A stretch of DNA of 64,000 nucleotides, from assembly GCA_007751475.1 (NCBI GenBank), contig CP036434.1, positions 4,717,524 through 4,781,523 of the forward strand. Reading direction: 5' to 3'. The translations under genes were made by a program, and so were the position numbers. This stretch comes from Saltatorellus ferox. GTDB lineage: Bacteria; Planctomycetota; UBA1135; GCA-002686595. Shown here in pieces: positions 16,982-25,701 of the stretch. Numbering within the stretch: the first letter of the stretch is position 1; every line of letters starts with the position of its first letter. A model generated the notes under the pieces. That model did not search any database. It was not told where the DNA came from and saw only the letters and a program-made list of their open reading frames with translations.

Positions 16982-18502
16982 TCAGAGTCGAATCCGGATC
17001 GACAGTTCGTTGGTGAAGGCGAATCCCTGCGGGGCGGCCGAGGATGGCGTGAGTGCTTGCAGCACCCAGATCTCTCCCACGAGGCTCAGGTCGTTCGGGA
17101 TCGCGACGCTCCAGGACGCCACTCCCGTGCCGGGAGCAGGGAGAATCCGGGCCACGCGCATGGCCAGGCCGGGCTCGACCCGCAGAAGGCCATAGGGCGT
17201 CATCTGCACGGCACCGGTACTGAAGCGCGGCTGCAGGATGCCGAAGCCCGATCCGACAGGCTCACCGAGCGTCGTGAGGACGAGAGTCGTACCGATCTGT
17301 GCCTCGAGCGGACCGACGAGCGTTTCCAGCTGGAGCGCCCCCATGTCGCGGCCCCCCACCGTATCGAGGTTCCCGTCCGTCGGATTCGGGTCCTGCGCGG
17401 TCGACGGGAGCGCATCCACGGCGGGGCTCGAGCGCCGAAGGTTGTAGTCCCCGCCCGCGGCGTGCACGAAGGTCGGCAGCGGCCCCGGCACCAGCAGCCC
17501 GGCCCCCGCGACCGCGGACGAATCCACGAGTGAGTCTTCGACCATCAGGCCGCCCTGCCCGGACGAATCGAACGCCCCGGAGTTCTGAACGAAGACGCTG
17601 CGTCGCACGACGGAGGAAGGATCGAAGGCACCCTGAAGAGAGAACGCCGCGGTGTTTCCCGTCAATGTGGCGTGGTCGACCGTGAACCGCGGCACATGGC
17701 TTCCAGCGCTTCCCGTGACAAGAACTCCAGCAACGAATCCTGTGATGACCGAAGAGGTCACGCGAACCTCCGAAGGCGAACTACCCGCGCTCATCGCCAC
17801 GGCGTGATCACCGCCGGCGATCTCTCCCTGGTCGACGGTCAGCAACCGGATGCCCGAACATTCGATGGCGTTGGCCACCGTGTCACTGAATTCCATGTCG
17901 TACAGGCTGATCCAGCGGTCCCCGGTTGCCTGGACGCCGCGGAAGCAACGGAGTACCTCGCCACTCGACCACTGAACGTCGATGGGGAAAGCGAAAACCA
18001 GTGACGCGGCGTCGAGTCCGAGGTCGCAGTCCTCCACGGAGCAGCCGATCAAGTAGCGCACGAAGAAATCCGGGCTTCCATCGCCGATCAAGATCCCTGT
18101 CTCGGCATCTCGAACCGTGAGGCCACGGATCCCCTTGTTCGGCGCCACAGGATCTTCGCCGTCGACGACGACGGCCACGGGCGTGCGGTCCCCGTCGATG
18201 ATCACCCGAGACCCGGCCACGCCGGGAGTCAGCGTCACGTTGGAGGCGAAGTGGATCGGAAAGACCTCCCCCAGAGCTGCGTTGTGCACGCCGGGTGAAG
18301 CAACGATCTGGTAGCGGTCGAAGCTGGTGGCGGTGGCCGCCGCGATGAAGCCAGTGGCACGCGTGAGGGTGCGGAAAGGGGCGACCTCGGTTCCTGGGTT
18401 GGTGTCGTCGCCCAGGCTGGCGTCGACGTACACGCGGGACTGGCACCAGGCGGAAGGTAGGGAAGCGAGCGAAAGGGCAACGGCGAAGAGGGAAGCTCTC
18501 AT
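16982..18502 (-). CDS. secreted right-handed beta-helix protein (DUF1565-like)
   Basis: The 506-residue product has a signal peptide (MRASLFAVALSLASLPSAWC) and then the start typical of DUF1565/parallel beta-helix proteins: VYVDASLGDDTNPGTE..PF.TL. Repeated short strands follow (GLTVRDAETGI, CSVEDCDLGLD, LYDMEFSDTVANAIE, VTSSVITGFVAGVLV), the pattern of a right-handed beta-helix. A DxG-rich segment, SPAVDALPSTAQDPNPTDG, is the usual end of the helix in this family, followed by a ~110-residue beta domain. It lacks the IGRYVGPG module. It lies 72 bases downstream of a second beta-helix gene on the same strand, with a palindromic repeat between them. Confidence 0.85.
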   Translation of the reverse strand: MRASLFAVALSLASLPSAWCQSRVYVDASLGDDTNPGTEVAPFRTLTRATGFIAAATATSFDRYQIVASPGVHNAALGEVFPIHFASNVTLTPGVAGSRVIIDGDRTPVAVVVDGEDPVAPNKGIRGLTVRDAETGILIGDGSPDFFVRYLIGCSVEDCDLGLDAASLVFAFPIDVQWSSGEVLRCFRGVQATGDRWISLYDMEFSDTVANAIECSGIRLLTVDQGEIAGGDHAVAMSAGSSPSEVRVTSSVITGFVAGVLVTGSAGSHVPRFTVDHATLTGNTAAFSLQGAFDPSSVVRRSVFVQNSGAFDSSGQGGLMVEDSLVDSSAVAGAGLLVPGPLPTFVHAAGGDYNLRRSSPAVDALPSTAQDPNPTDGNLDTVGGRDMGALQLETLVGPLEAQIGTTLVLTTLGEPVGSGFGILQPRFSTGAVQMTPYGLLRVEPGLAMRVARILPAPGTGVASWSVAIPNDLSLVGEIWVLQALTPSSAAPQGFAFTNELSIRIRL

Positions 18503-18518
18503 GGTCCGAATGGAGGGT

Positions 18519-18568
18519 GCGGTACCGTCGGAGAAACGTGGCGGGTTTGGGTCGGGTTCGGTACCGCC
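18519..18568. repeat. palindromic intergenic repeat, locus E (right arm)
   Basis: Positions 18533-18568 match the right arm GAAACGTGGCGGCTTTGGGTCGGG... with one substitution (CGGG for CGGC), preceded by a short remnant of the left tip, GCGGTACCG, at 18519. The left arm is otherwise deleted. Confidence 0.88.
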
Positions 18569-18574
18569 GGGAAA

Positions 18575-20392
18575 TCAGAATTGCACGGACAGGCTCGGTG
18601 AGAAGTTCGAGGTCGGTGCCACCGGCCCGCCGTCGCGGTGCCAGAACTGGAAGTACCACTGCTCACCGGGCTGCACCACGTTCGGGCCGGGGAGGTCATC
18701 GAGAAGCGGACGGAAGGAGACGTTCCTGAAGTTCGGCGTCGGCTGGAGTACGTCCCGGTTGAAGCGCAGGACCTGACCTCCCACGCAGATCGCGCCGCTG
18801 CTGCCACCCGCGCCGGGCACGTAGGCGGGCGTCTGGCTCGCGATGAAGTAGCCAAAGGACCCGCTCGGCAGATCTTCGACGTTCAGCACGACGCGGTTAG
18901 CGGCAACCACCGTGGAACCCAGACCGGAGATCGAGGAGGGCACGCCGGTGGTGTTGGGCAGCGCCGTGCACGCCACCGTTCCCAGCGGACCATCGCAGCC
19001 AGGTCCGCAGTAGCTGGGATCGAACGGGTAGGCTCCGGCATCAAGAGGTGTGCCGTCAGGGTCCGTCCCGAAACTCAGGGGCAAGAGGTCGATCCCGGGG
19101 CTTCCGGGCAGGTAGTAGAACGAGTCATCCGCCCAAAGCTGGGCGGTCGCGAGGACGCTGGTGGACGAGGGCAGCGGACGATTCGCGAGGTTGTACTGGA
19201 GGTCCGCGCTGCCGGTAACGAGCGGCAGCTGGTTCGCCGCACTCGTGAGGAAGAGGCAGCCCCGCACGAGAGCCGGGGGCGTGGACGGCAGGCTCCCGAA
19301 CACGACATCGGAGGCACCGGCGCTCGCCGCGTTGTCGATGAAGGTGCAGTGGAGCAAGGTGGGACGCCCTGCGATCGCACCGGCTTCCGTCAGCGGGTCA
19401 TGGGTCGCGCGGTTTCGTGCGAACACGCAGCGCTCGATCAGCGCTGCCCCGCAGCCGACGGCACCCGCGCCGCCGATGCCCATGGTCACGATGGAGCGGG
19501 TTTGGTTGTCGAGGAAGCTGGAGTCGACGAGGGCCAGCGATCCGCCCTGGGCCCAGATGGCTCCCCCGCGAATCGCCGTGCAGTCGTGGAACGAACAGGT
19601 GTCCACGGTGACCGTTCCGGACTGCTGGTAGAGGCCGCCGCCAAAGTAGTCCTCCCGACTCAACCCCGTGACATCGCATTCCCGAAGGGTCAGAGAGGTG
19701 GCTCGCGTATAGATCGTTCCCCCGTGCTCGTAGGCCGAGCCCGACAGGCTCGACCCAACGATCGATACCGTTCCTCCTTCCAGGAACACCACGCCACCAG
19801 CGCCGTAAAGAGCGAAACCGCGCAGGTCACAGTCCTCGATCAGCACGGACCCTGCATCGAGCCACAGAGCACCGCCGTAGTTGTCCGCCGAACAGGTCAC
19901 TTCGACGCTCACGCGCCGAAGCGTCACCGACGTGTCCGTCGAGTAGATGGCACCGCCTTCCCATGCGCGGAGCTGGGCGAAGGAGCAATCCTCCACCACG
20001 AGGCCGTCGCCCGAAGCCTGAATCGCGCCGCCGCGCGGCGGTGGAAAGCCGCCTTGACTCGCCGGTCCTTCGAATCGCAAACCGCGCACGGTCAGCTGAC
20101 TCGAAGGCCCCGCCGTGATCAATGACTCGTACCCGTCCGACTGCAGGACAGGCATGGCGCCCGGCGCCGCCTCGAGGGTGAGTTCCTTGGAGCCGAGGAG
20201 GACCCTCTCCGCCGGGTAGCTGCCGGAAGCCAGCACGAGGGTATCCCCGTCGACGGTGGCCGGCTGGGCGACGGCGTGGTCCACCCGAGAATAAGGATCG
20301 GTCAGCGTCCCCGTACCAGGGCCTGGCGCCGCGGAATCGACGTACCAGGTGGTCTGAGGGGCGGCGAGGAGTGCGAGTGTGAGTGCGAGCAT
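18575..20392 (-). CDS. secreted beta-helix protein with planctomycete C-terminal domain
   Basis: The 605-residue product starts with a short signal peptide (MLALTLALLAAPQ) and the beta-helix opening TWYVDSAAPGPGTGTLTDPY. Many repeated turns follow, each with a GGAI/GGALW type segment (RGGAIQASGDGLVVEDCSF, GGALWLDAGSVLIEDC, GGGLYQQSGTVTVDTCSF). SPGIDLLPL...DPDGTPLDAGAY marks the end of the helix, as in polymorphic outer-membrane-like repeat proteins. The last ~130 residues are a diverged copy of the shared C-terminal domain: FGYFIASQ, GGSSGAICVGG, EQWYFQFWHRD, TSNFSPSLSVQF. It should be exported; ligand unknown. Confidence 0.87.
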   Translation of the reverse strand: MLALTLALLAAPQTTWYVDSAAPGPGTGTLTDPYSRVDHAVAQPATVDGDTLVLASGSYPAERVLLGSKELTLEAAPGAMPVLQSDGYESLITAGPSSQLTVRGLRFEGPASQGGFPPPRGGAIQASGDGLVVEDCSFAQLRAWEGGAIYSTDTSVTLRRVSVEVTCSADNYGGALWLDAGSVLIEDCDLRGFALYGAGGVVFLEGGTVSIVGSSLSGSAYEHGGTIYTRATSLTLRECDVTGLSREDYFGGGLYQQSGTVTVDTCSFHDCTAIRGGAIWAQGGSLALVDSSFLDNQTRSIVTMGIGGAGAVGCGAALIERCVFARNRATHDPLTEAGAIAGRPTLLHCTFIDNAASAGASDVVFGSLPSTPPALVRGCLFLTSAANQLPLVTGSADLQYNLANRPLPSSTSVLATAQLWADDSFYYLPGSPGIDLLPLSFGTDPDGTPLDAGAYPFDPSYCGPGCDGPLGTVACTALPNTTGVPSSISGLGSTVVAANRVVLNVEDLPSGSFGYFIASQTPAYVPGAGGSSGAICVGGQVLRFNRDVLQPTPNFRNVSFRPLLDDLPGPNVVQPGEQWYFQFWHRDGGPVAPTSNFSPSLSVQF

Positions 20393-20495
20393 GATCGTTC
20401 GAGGGGTGATTCAGCCTGAACCTTACGCTCGATCCTCGAAAATAGCCTCCACGGGGCAAGCAGTCCGTTCGGCGCGGGACTGATACCGTACCAGT

Positions 20496-21047
20496 ATGGA
20501 CCCACGCTGCACCTGGTGCCTCGGCGACGAGCTGTACGAGCACTATCACGACCATGAATGGGGCGTCCCCTGCCGCGACGACACCAAGCTGTTCGAGATG
20601 CTCAACCTCGAGGGCGCGCAGGCGGGCCTCAGCTGGATCACCATCCTTCGCAAGCGCGAGAACTACCGCCGCGCGTTTGCCGGCTTCGACAAGCACAAGA
20701 TCGCGCGCTTCGGCGAGACGAAGGTCGAGGCGCTCGCTCAGGACGCCGGCATCGTTCGAAATCGCCAGAAGATCGAGGCCTTCATCCACAACGCCAAGGT
20801 GGCCGTCGACATGGAGAGGAACGGAGAGTCCCTCGTCGACCTCCTGTGGTCCTTCACGGGCGGCGCGCCCCTCGTGAACGCATGGAAGTCCATGGCCGAC
20901 GTGCCGGCGGTGACGCCCGAGTCGACCGCCATGGGCAAGGCCCTCAAGAAGCGCGGCTTCAAGTTCGTCGGGCCCACGACGTGCTATGCGTTCATGCAGG
21001 CCTGCGGCATGGTCAACGACCACATCATCGGCTGCCCGGCGAGGTAG
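20496..21047 (+). CDS. tag: DNA-3-methyladenine glycosylase I
   Basis: The 183-residue product has the usual length of TAG enzymes. The zinc ligands are visible: Cys5 and His18 near the N-terminus (CTWC...YEHYHDHEWGVP) and His/Cys in the C-terminal NDHIIGCP. The catalytic pocket motif FEMLNLEGAQAGLSWITIL with its conserved Glu is intact, as is the RENYRRAF motif after it. The enzyme removes 3-methyladenine from alkylated DNA in base excision repair. It is divergent from the beta-helix gene on its left and ends 7 bases before the convergent metallopeptidase gene on its right. Confidence 0.97.
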   Translation: MDPRCTWCLGDELYEHYHDHEWGVPCRDDTKLFEMLNLEGAQAGLSWITILRKRENYRRAFAGFDKHKIARFGETKVEALAQDAGIVRNRQKIEAFIHNAKVAVDMERNGESLVDLLWSFTGGAPLVNAWKSMADVPAVTPESTAMGKALKKRGFKFVGPTTCYAFMQACGMVNDHIIGCPAR

Positions 21048-21054
21048 GCGCGTT

Positions 21055-22563
21055 CTACTGGTGGTTGCTGCCGCCCTGGCGCAACCACTCCAGGAACTCG
21101 GCCTCGAGTTCCTCGAGGTCCACGTTCTCCAGTGCGGCGTCCAGCGCCGCCCCGCGCGAGCGGTTGACCGCCTGCTCGTAGCCCGCGCCGGAAAGGCCCG
21201 ACAGAGCGAGGCTCTCCGCCTCACGACGCCACCGCGTCCGCAGCGTCTCGAAGTACCGCTTCGGGAGCGACCTCCACTCCGGCCGAATCCTCGCCGCCTC
21301 GGCGGTACGCAGGAAGCGGATCAGCGCGTAGCCCATCGAGTAGTTCACGTTGGCGTCGGCGTAGAACTGCTCCTGCGTCATCGAAAGGAGCGCCTCCAGC
21401 TTCGGCAGGCGCGGACGGACCTCGCGCTGGCGAAGAAAGGCCTCGCGATCGGCGAGCCCCTCGATGTCGCACACCGCACCCGACTGAAAGACCGCGCCCG
21501 CGTAGAACTCACTCGAGCCCTCGTCGTACCAGGAGTGCGGGCTCATCGAGCTGGCGGTGTGGTGCAGAAACTGGTGGCACGCCTCGTGGTAGAGCGTTCG
21601 CATCGTCGGGTGATCGTCCGGCATCGGGTCCGACGCATCGGTGCGCGCGTCGTACAGCACGAGTTCCTGCACCCGCGGATGAAAGTACCCCACCGTGTTC
21701 GGATTGCCGCCGTAGGTCAGGTACTCGCCGCGATCACGGCATACGCGCACGACCGACAGCGCGTCGATCGGACGGTCCGGCGGAAAGTCCTCGGCGAACC
21801 GACGCCGCACCGCCACCAGGTTCTTCGCGATCTGCGCGAGCACCGGCGAATCGGACGGCCCGTGGAAGAGGATCATCGAATGCTCCGTGTCGCGAATCGA
21901 CCAGCCGTCGACGGCCGCCGACGCGATCTCGATACGCTCGTCTCGATGCGGCAGGGACGTCCGGAGGTAGTGCCGCGTCCATTTCTGCCGAGAGGCCTCG
22001 GTCTCCGCCTCCGAGAAGAACCGGAAGCTCATCGCCGTCCGGTCGAAGGCGCGGCTCTCGCGGCGCAACAGGCCCGTCTCGCACTGGCCGACGAAGACGA
22101 TCACGTCCTCGTCGCCGACCCAGGCGTGGACGAACAGCGATTCCTCTTCGCCCTCCGGATTCAGCGTCGCGCCCTCGTAGCGAATCGGATCGCGGCCGTA
22201 GCGGCGCCTGACCGAGCGCACCGACTCCATGCGCGTGGGCTGGAGGACATCGAGCATCCAGCGCCGGACCGCAAGGTCAGCGGTGCTTCTGCCCCCGCTC
22301 CCCAGCGTGATGCGCCACAGAGCGTGCGTCACCGGCGAGCGCCGATCCTTCGGCGCGTCCTTCGGGGCGTAGACCGCGAGGAGGCCCGGCATTTCGGCCG
22401 GCACGGGCCGGGCTTCGAACGAGGTCGGCACCTCGAGGCTGAAGCCGTACTCGGCGTGCTTGTCGGTCCGCTGGCTCGCCAGCGCGACGCCGGAGCTACC
22501 GAAGGCGACCAGAACGAGAAGCAGGAGCAGGAGCCGAACGAGCATGGGTCGGGGAGAAGCCAT
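21055..22563 (-). CDS. putative exported zinc metallopeptidase (DUF1570-like)
   Basis: The 502-residue product has a signal segment (LVRLLLLLLVLVAFGSSG). In the C-terminal half lies a zinc-binding HExxH motif, HEACH, in LYHEACHQFLHH, and a downstream YDEGSSEFYAG that would supply the third zinc-binding Glu of a gluzincin fold. This is the arrangement of DUF1570-type planctomycete proteins. The N-terminal 200 residues are a beta-rich domain with a FVGQCETG motif. It probably acts in the periplasm or on the outside. Substrate unknown. The stop is 7 bases from the end of tag, convergent. Confidence 0.78.
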   Translation of the reverse strand: MASPRPMLVRLLLLLLVLVAFGSSGVALASQRTDKHAEYGFSLEVPTSFEARPVPAEMPGLLAVYAPKDAPKDRRSPVTHALWRITLGSGGRSTADLAVRRWMLDVLQPTRMESVRSVRRRYGRDPIRYEGATLNPEGEEESLFVHAWVGDEDVIVFVGQCETGLLRRESRAFDRTAMSFRFFSEAETEASRQKWTRHYLRTSLPHRDERIEIASAAVDGWSIRDTEHSMILFHGPSDSPVLAQIAKNLVAVRRRFAEDFPPDRPIDALSVVRVCRDRGEYLTYGGNPNTVGYFHPRVQELVLYDARTDASDPMPDDHPTMRTLYHEACHQFLHHTASSMSPHSWYDEGSSEFYAGAVFQSGAVCDIEGLADREAFLRQREVRPRLPKLEALLSMTQEQFYADANVNYSMGYALIRFLRTAEAARIRPEWRSLPKRYFETLRTRWRREAESLALSGLSGAGYEQAVNRSRGAALDAALENVDLEELEAEFLEWLRQGGSNHQ

Positions 22564-22637
22564 GCTCGCAAAATCGACCGCGCGGACGCCTCGACCTGAG
22601 ACTCCACGGAGAAACCCCGGGGCCGGCGGCTTCCATG

Positions 22638-22693
22638 CCTCAGGACAGGAGCCTCAGGTCAGGAGCCTCAGGACCGCAGACTCAGGGCAGGAG
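22638..22693. repeat. 14-bp tandem repeat, four copies, over a stop codon
   Basis: Four 14-base units, CCTCAGGACAGGAG with point changes in each, run from 22638 to 22693. The last unit includes the stop codon (22682-22684) and final codons of the TPR gene on the minus strand. Confidence 0.88.
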
Positions 22694-23380
22694 CCGCAGC
22701 ATCAAGGCCCGGATCCGAAGTGACCAGCTCTGGGACTGCGCGTTCTTGGGAGCGTGCTTCGCCAGCCGCGGGATCTCGTCCAGCGCGGCATTCGCGCCCG
22801 CGCGGTCCCCCGCCGCCTTGAGCAGCTCGGCGCGCAGCAGCGCGCTCAGAGGCGTGGGCCCGTGCTCCCGCTCGAACCGCTGAACGCGATCGAGCGCGTG
22901 ATCGGGAAAGCCCGCCTCCTTCGCGGCCTCCGCCGAAAGCAGCATCGCTGAACCGAACCCATAGTCCACGTCCTCCTCCAGCACCGAGTCGAACGCCGCC
23001 AGCGCCGCCGCCGGATCGTCCTTCGCCTGGAGCCTCGCCATCCCGAGCTTGTGTCGCCACTCCAGCGACGTCGGGTCCCCCACCGCCGCTTCCTCGAACA
23101 GCGGGATCGCCCTGCGCGCGCGCCCCTGGGCGAGGAGCAGCGCTCCCAGCTTCCCCTTGTGATGCGGCGTGTCGACGGCGCCGAGACTCTTCTCGAGATT
23201 CCGTCGCGCCCGGTAGTCGACCGCGTCGGAACCGAGCTTCGCGAAGATCGCCGACAGGAGGATCGCCGTGAACCAGAACCCGAGGAACGGGATCCGGAAG
23301 ATCGCACCGATGATCGGCAGGGTCGCGAGGAAACGCGTGAAGAAGATCACGGCGACGAAGAAGGCAAGGAGTCGAAGCAT
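22682..23380 (-). CDS. membrane-anchored TPR-like protein
   Basis: The ATG at 23380 gives 232 residues. Two hydrophobic helices at the N-terminus (LLAFFVAVIFFTRFLATL and FLGFWFTAILLSAIFAKLG) anchor the protein, and a soluble helical part follows with TPR-like units (KLGALLLAQGRARRAIPLFEE, RLQAKDDPAAALAAFDSVL, AKEAGFPDHALDRVQRFE, ELLKAAGDRAGANAALDEI). The family resembles N-terminally anchored tetratricopeptide proteins that serve as protein-protein adaptors. The open frame runs much further upstream, but that stretch is antisense to lpxB. It is divergent from lpxB, 144 bases apart. Function unknown. Confidence 0.78.
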   Translation of the reverse strand: MLRLLAFFVAVIFFTRFLATLPIIGAIFRIPFLGFWFTAILLSAIFAKLGSDAVDYRARRNLEKSLGAVDTPHHKGKLGALLLAQGRARRAIPLFEEAAVGDPTSLEWRHKLGMARLQAKDDPAAALAAFDSVLEEDVDYGFGSAMLLSAEAAKEAGFPDHALDRVQRFEREHGPTPLSALLRAELLKAAGDRAGANAALDEIPRLAKHAPKNAQSQSWSLRIRALMLRLLP

Positions 23381-23524
23381 GGGGCTGCCACCAGTTATAG
23401 GACCTCCCCGCCGCAACCGACCCACTTGAACCGAACTGAAACGGACGATGGTCGGCGGGATCGAAGCCCCGATCCGATTATCCTCGGTCCCGTGAATTCT
23501 TCGGAGACCCCAGCGCCCACGGGC

Positions 23525-24862
23525 ATGCTGCCCAGGACGGCCGCCAGGCTCGAGCTCGCGCGCGCCATCGGCGGCGGCCTCGTCGCACCGCTGCGCTTCC
23601 TCGCGCACCTGCCCGCGCGCGCCCGCGTCCGGCGCGAAATCGCCGCGGATGTGGCGGCGGGCGCGGGCATTCCCGGCGAGATTCCGGACTTCGAGATTCG
23701 AAAGGATCGGCCGCTCCGGATCTTCCTGTCGGCCGCCGAGGCCTCGGGTGAGATCCACGGCGCGAGCCTCGCCAAGGCGCTCTGGAAGGCCGCCGAGGAC
23801 CGCAGCGCCCCGCGACCCGAGATCATCGCCGTCGGCGGCGAGCGCCTGCGCGCCCTCGGCATCACCACGATCGGCGATCCGGTCGCGCGGGCGGAGACAG
23901 GATTCGACGGCGTGCTCCAGTCGCTCCCCTACTACGTGGGCCTGCTCGAGGACGCCGCGCGCCACGCGCGCGAGACGCGCCCCGACGTCGTCGTCCCGAT
24001 CGATTCGCCCGCTCTCCACGTCCCGCTGGCGCGCATGGTCCGGCGCTACGGGTCTCCGGTGGTCCACGTGGTCGCGCCCCAGTACTGGGGCTGGGCACCG
24101 TGGCGCGTCGGCGCCTACCGCAAGGTCGTCGACCGCGCGCTCACGATCCTCCCCCACGAGCCCGCCTGGTTCGGCCGCCACGACGTCGCCACCGCCCACA
24201 TCGGGCACCCGCTCCTCGACGCGCTCGCCGGAGTCCCGGTGACGGAGCCCGACCCCGCGAGCCGCGTGCTGGCGCTCCTCCCCGGTAGCCGGCGCGGCGT
24301 GATTCGCCGGAACCTCCCCTGGATGATCACGGCCCTCGGTGCCCTTCGGGCCGAACATCCGGACGCCGAGATCCGGATCCTCCAGTCGACGCCCGAGCAC
24401 CGCGAGCTCATCGAGGGCATCCTCGCGGAGACCCAGGGCGGGGACCGCGCGCGGCTCGTGGTCGGCGACCTCCACGGGAATCTGACCGAGGCCCGCGCCG
24501 CCTTCGCCGTCTCCGGAACGATTCTGACCGACGTCCTCCACCACCGGCTCCCGACGGTCGTGGTCTACCGCGTCTCCAAGCGGCTGGAGACATGGATGTA
24601 TCGGAACGTCCTGACCTGCCCCTACTTCGCGTCCACGAACCTGCTCGCGGGCGCAGAGGTGCTCCCCGAGCACTGTTTCCGGGGCCATGGCCCCATGGAG
24701 ACCGTCTCGAAGGAAGTCGCCGCAGCCTTCGGGGACGAAGCTCGGCGCGCCGCCTACGGGGCGGGGATCGCCGAGGCCGCGCGGCGCCTCGGGTCGGCCG
24801 GGGCCATCGAACGGGCCGCGGGACACGTGCTGCAGGTGGCATCCCGGGGCCGAATTGCCTGA
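23525..24862 (+). CDS. lpxB: lipid-A-disaccharide synthase
   Basis: The product matches the LpxB glycosyltransferase fold: LRIFLSAAEASGEIHG at the start of the catalytic region (family: AGExSGD), VVPIDSPALHVPLA, APQYWGWAPWR, LPHEPAWF, LLPGSRRGVIRRNLP (family LPGSRxxEI), and SGTILTDVLHHRLPTVVVY (family SGTatLE). It joins UDP-2,3-diacylglucosamine to lipid X in lipid A synthesis at the cytoplasmic face of the inner membrane. The Glu-for-Asp change in ASGE and loss of the usual LE after SGT are departures from the proteobacterial consensus. A GTG at 23492 would add 11 residues and is an alternative start. Confidence 0.88.
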   Translation: MLPRTAARLELARAIGGGLVAPLRFLAHLPARARVRREIAADVAAGAGIPGEIPDFEIRKDRPLRIFLSAAEASGEIHGASLAKALWKAAEDRSAPRPEIIAVGGERLRALGITTIGDPVARAETGFDGVLQSLPYYVGLLEDAARHARETRPDVVVPIDSPALHVPLARMVRRYGSPVVHVVAPQYWGWAPWRVGAYRKVVDRALTILPHEPAWFGRHDVATAHIGHPLLDALAGVPVTEPDPASRVLALLPGSRRGVIRRNLPWMITALGALRAEHPDAEIRILQSTPEHRELIEGILAETQGGDRARLVVGDLHGNLTEARAAFAVSGTILTDVLHHRLPTVVVYRVSKRLETWMYRNVLTCPYFASTNLLAGAEVLPEHCFRGHGPMETVSKEVAAAFGDEARRAAYGAGIAEAARRLGSAGAIERAAGHVLQVASRGRIA

Positions 24863-24875
24863 AATGGGAGCACCC

Positions 24876-25634
24876 ATGAGTCCCCCACCAGGAGAAGAGC
24901 CCGGCGAGAAGCCCGATCCTCGAAACGAATCGTCAGATTCGGAGAATGGGCCCGCGGAGCCGGAGTACGACCCGGCGCCGATGCAAGCCGAGGCCACCCA
25001 GCTCATGACCGCCGCCCGCATGGGCAGCTCCGACGCCTTCGAGACCCTCTTCCGGAAGGTCCGCGGCAGCGCGTTCCAGGCGGCCCGCTCGCTCGTGGGC
25101 TCCCACGAGGACGCCCAGGACCTGACCCAGGAGGCCTTCATCAAGGCCTACAAGGCGCGCGACAGCTACGACCCGACCCAGCCGTTCCTGCCCTGGTTCC
25201 ACCGCATCCTCCGGAACACCTGCTTCAGCTTTCTCCGCAAGAAAGGACGGCTCCGCGAGCGCTCGATCCATCGCACGGACGCCAGCGGCGAGGACGCCAC
25301 CTGGGACATCGTCGACGAGAACGCGCCGAACCCTTCGGAACGGGCCGAGCATGACGAGCGAACCCACGCGTTCTCCGCGGCCCTCGACAAGCTGAAGGCC
25401 CGCGACCGAGAAATTATCGTGCTTCGGCACTACCAGGACCTGTCCTACAAGGACATCGCCGCCGCGCTCTCGATCCCCGAGGGCACCGTGATGTCGCGGC
25501 TCTTCCACGCCAGGAAGCGGCTCCAGGCGCTGCTCTCCGAGGACGTCGCCCAGGTCGTCGCCAGCGGCACCAGGCCGCGTGAACGCAAGCGCGGCGCCAC
25601 GTCCAAGCCGACACGGGAAGGGCTCGTGTCATGA
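24876..25634 (+). CDS. ECF-type RNA polymerase sigma factor
   Basis: The ATG at 24876 is preceded by a GGGAG ribosome-binding site and is preferred to the ATG at 24864. The 252-residue product has an acidic, disordered N-terminus of about 45 residues, region 2 (LVGSHEDAQDLTQEAFIKAY) and region 4 (LKARDREIIVLRHYQDLSY, then DIAAALSIPEGTVMSRL), and a basic C-terminal tail. It begins 13 bases after lpxB and is followed after 67 bases by a small membrane protein gene that could encode its anti-sigma factor. Promoter targets cannot be read from the sequence. Confidence 0.92.
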   Translation: MSPPPGEEPGEKPDPRNESSDSENGPAEPEYDPAPMQAEATQLMTAARMGSSDAFETLFRKVRGSAFQAARSLVGSHEDAQDLTQEAFIKAYKARDSYDPTQPFLPWFHRILRNTCFSFLRKKGRLRERSIHRTDASGEDATWDIVDENAPNPSERAEHDERTHAFSAALDKLKARDREIIVLRHYQDLSYKDIAAALSIPEGTVMSRLFHARKRLQALLSEDVAQVVASGTRPRERKRGATSKPTREGLVS

Positions 25635-25701
25635 TGACGAAGCCGTCAGCCTCCGAATCACCGAAGAATAGGCGCCCCCGAAGCGCCGTAGCTCCTTCGT
25701 C

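Noticed and set aside
11180-18568. Treating the repeats as a CRISPR array
   Set aside because: The copies are kilobases apart, differ in length, and have no regular spacers or cas genes nearby.
23381-25144. A long minus-strand extension of the TPR gene over lpxB
   Set aside because: The real gene starts with a hydrophobic anchor at 23380. The upstream stretch is antisense to lpxB and the sigma gene and has no domain.
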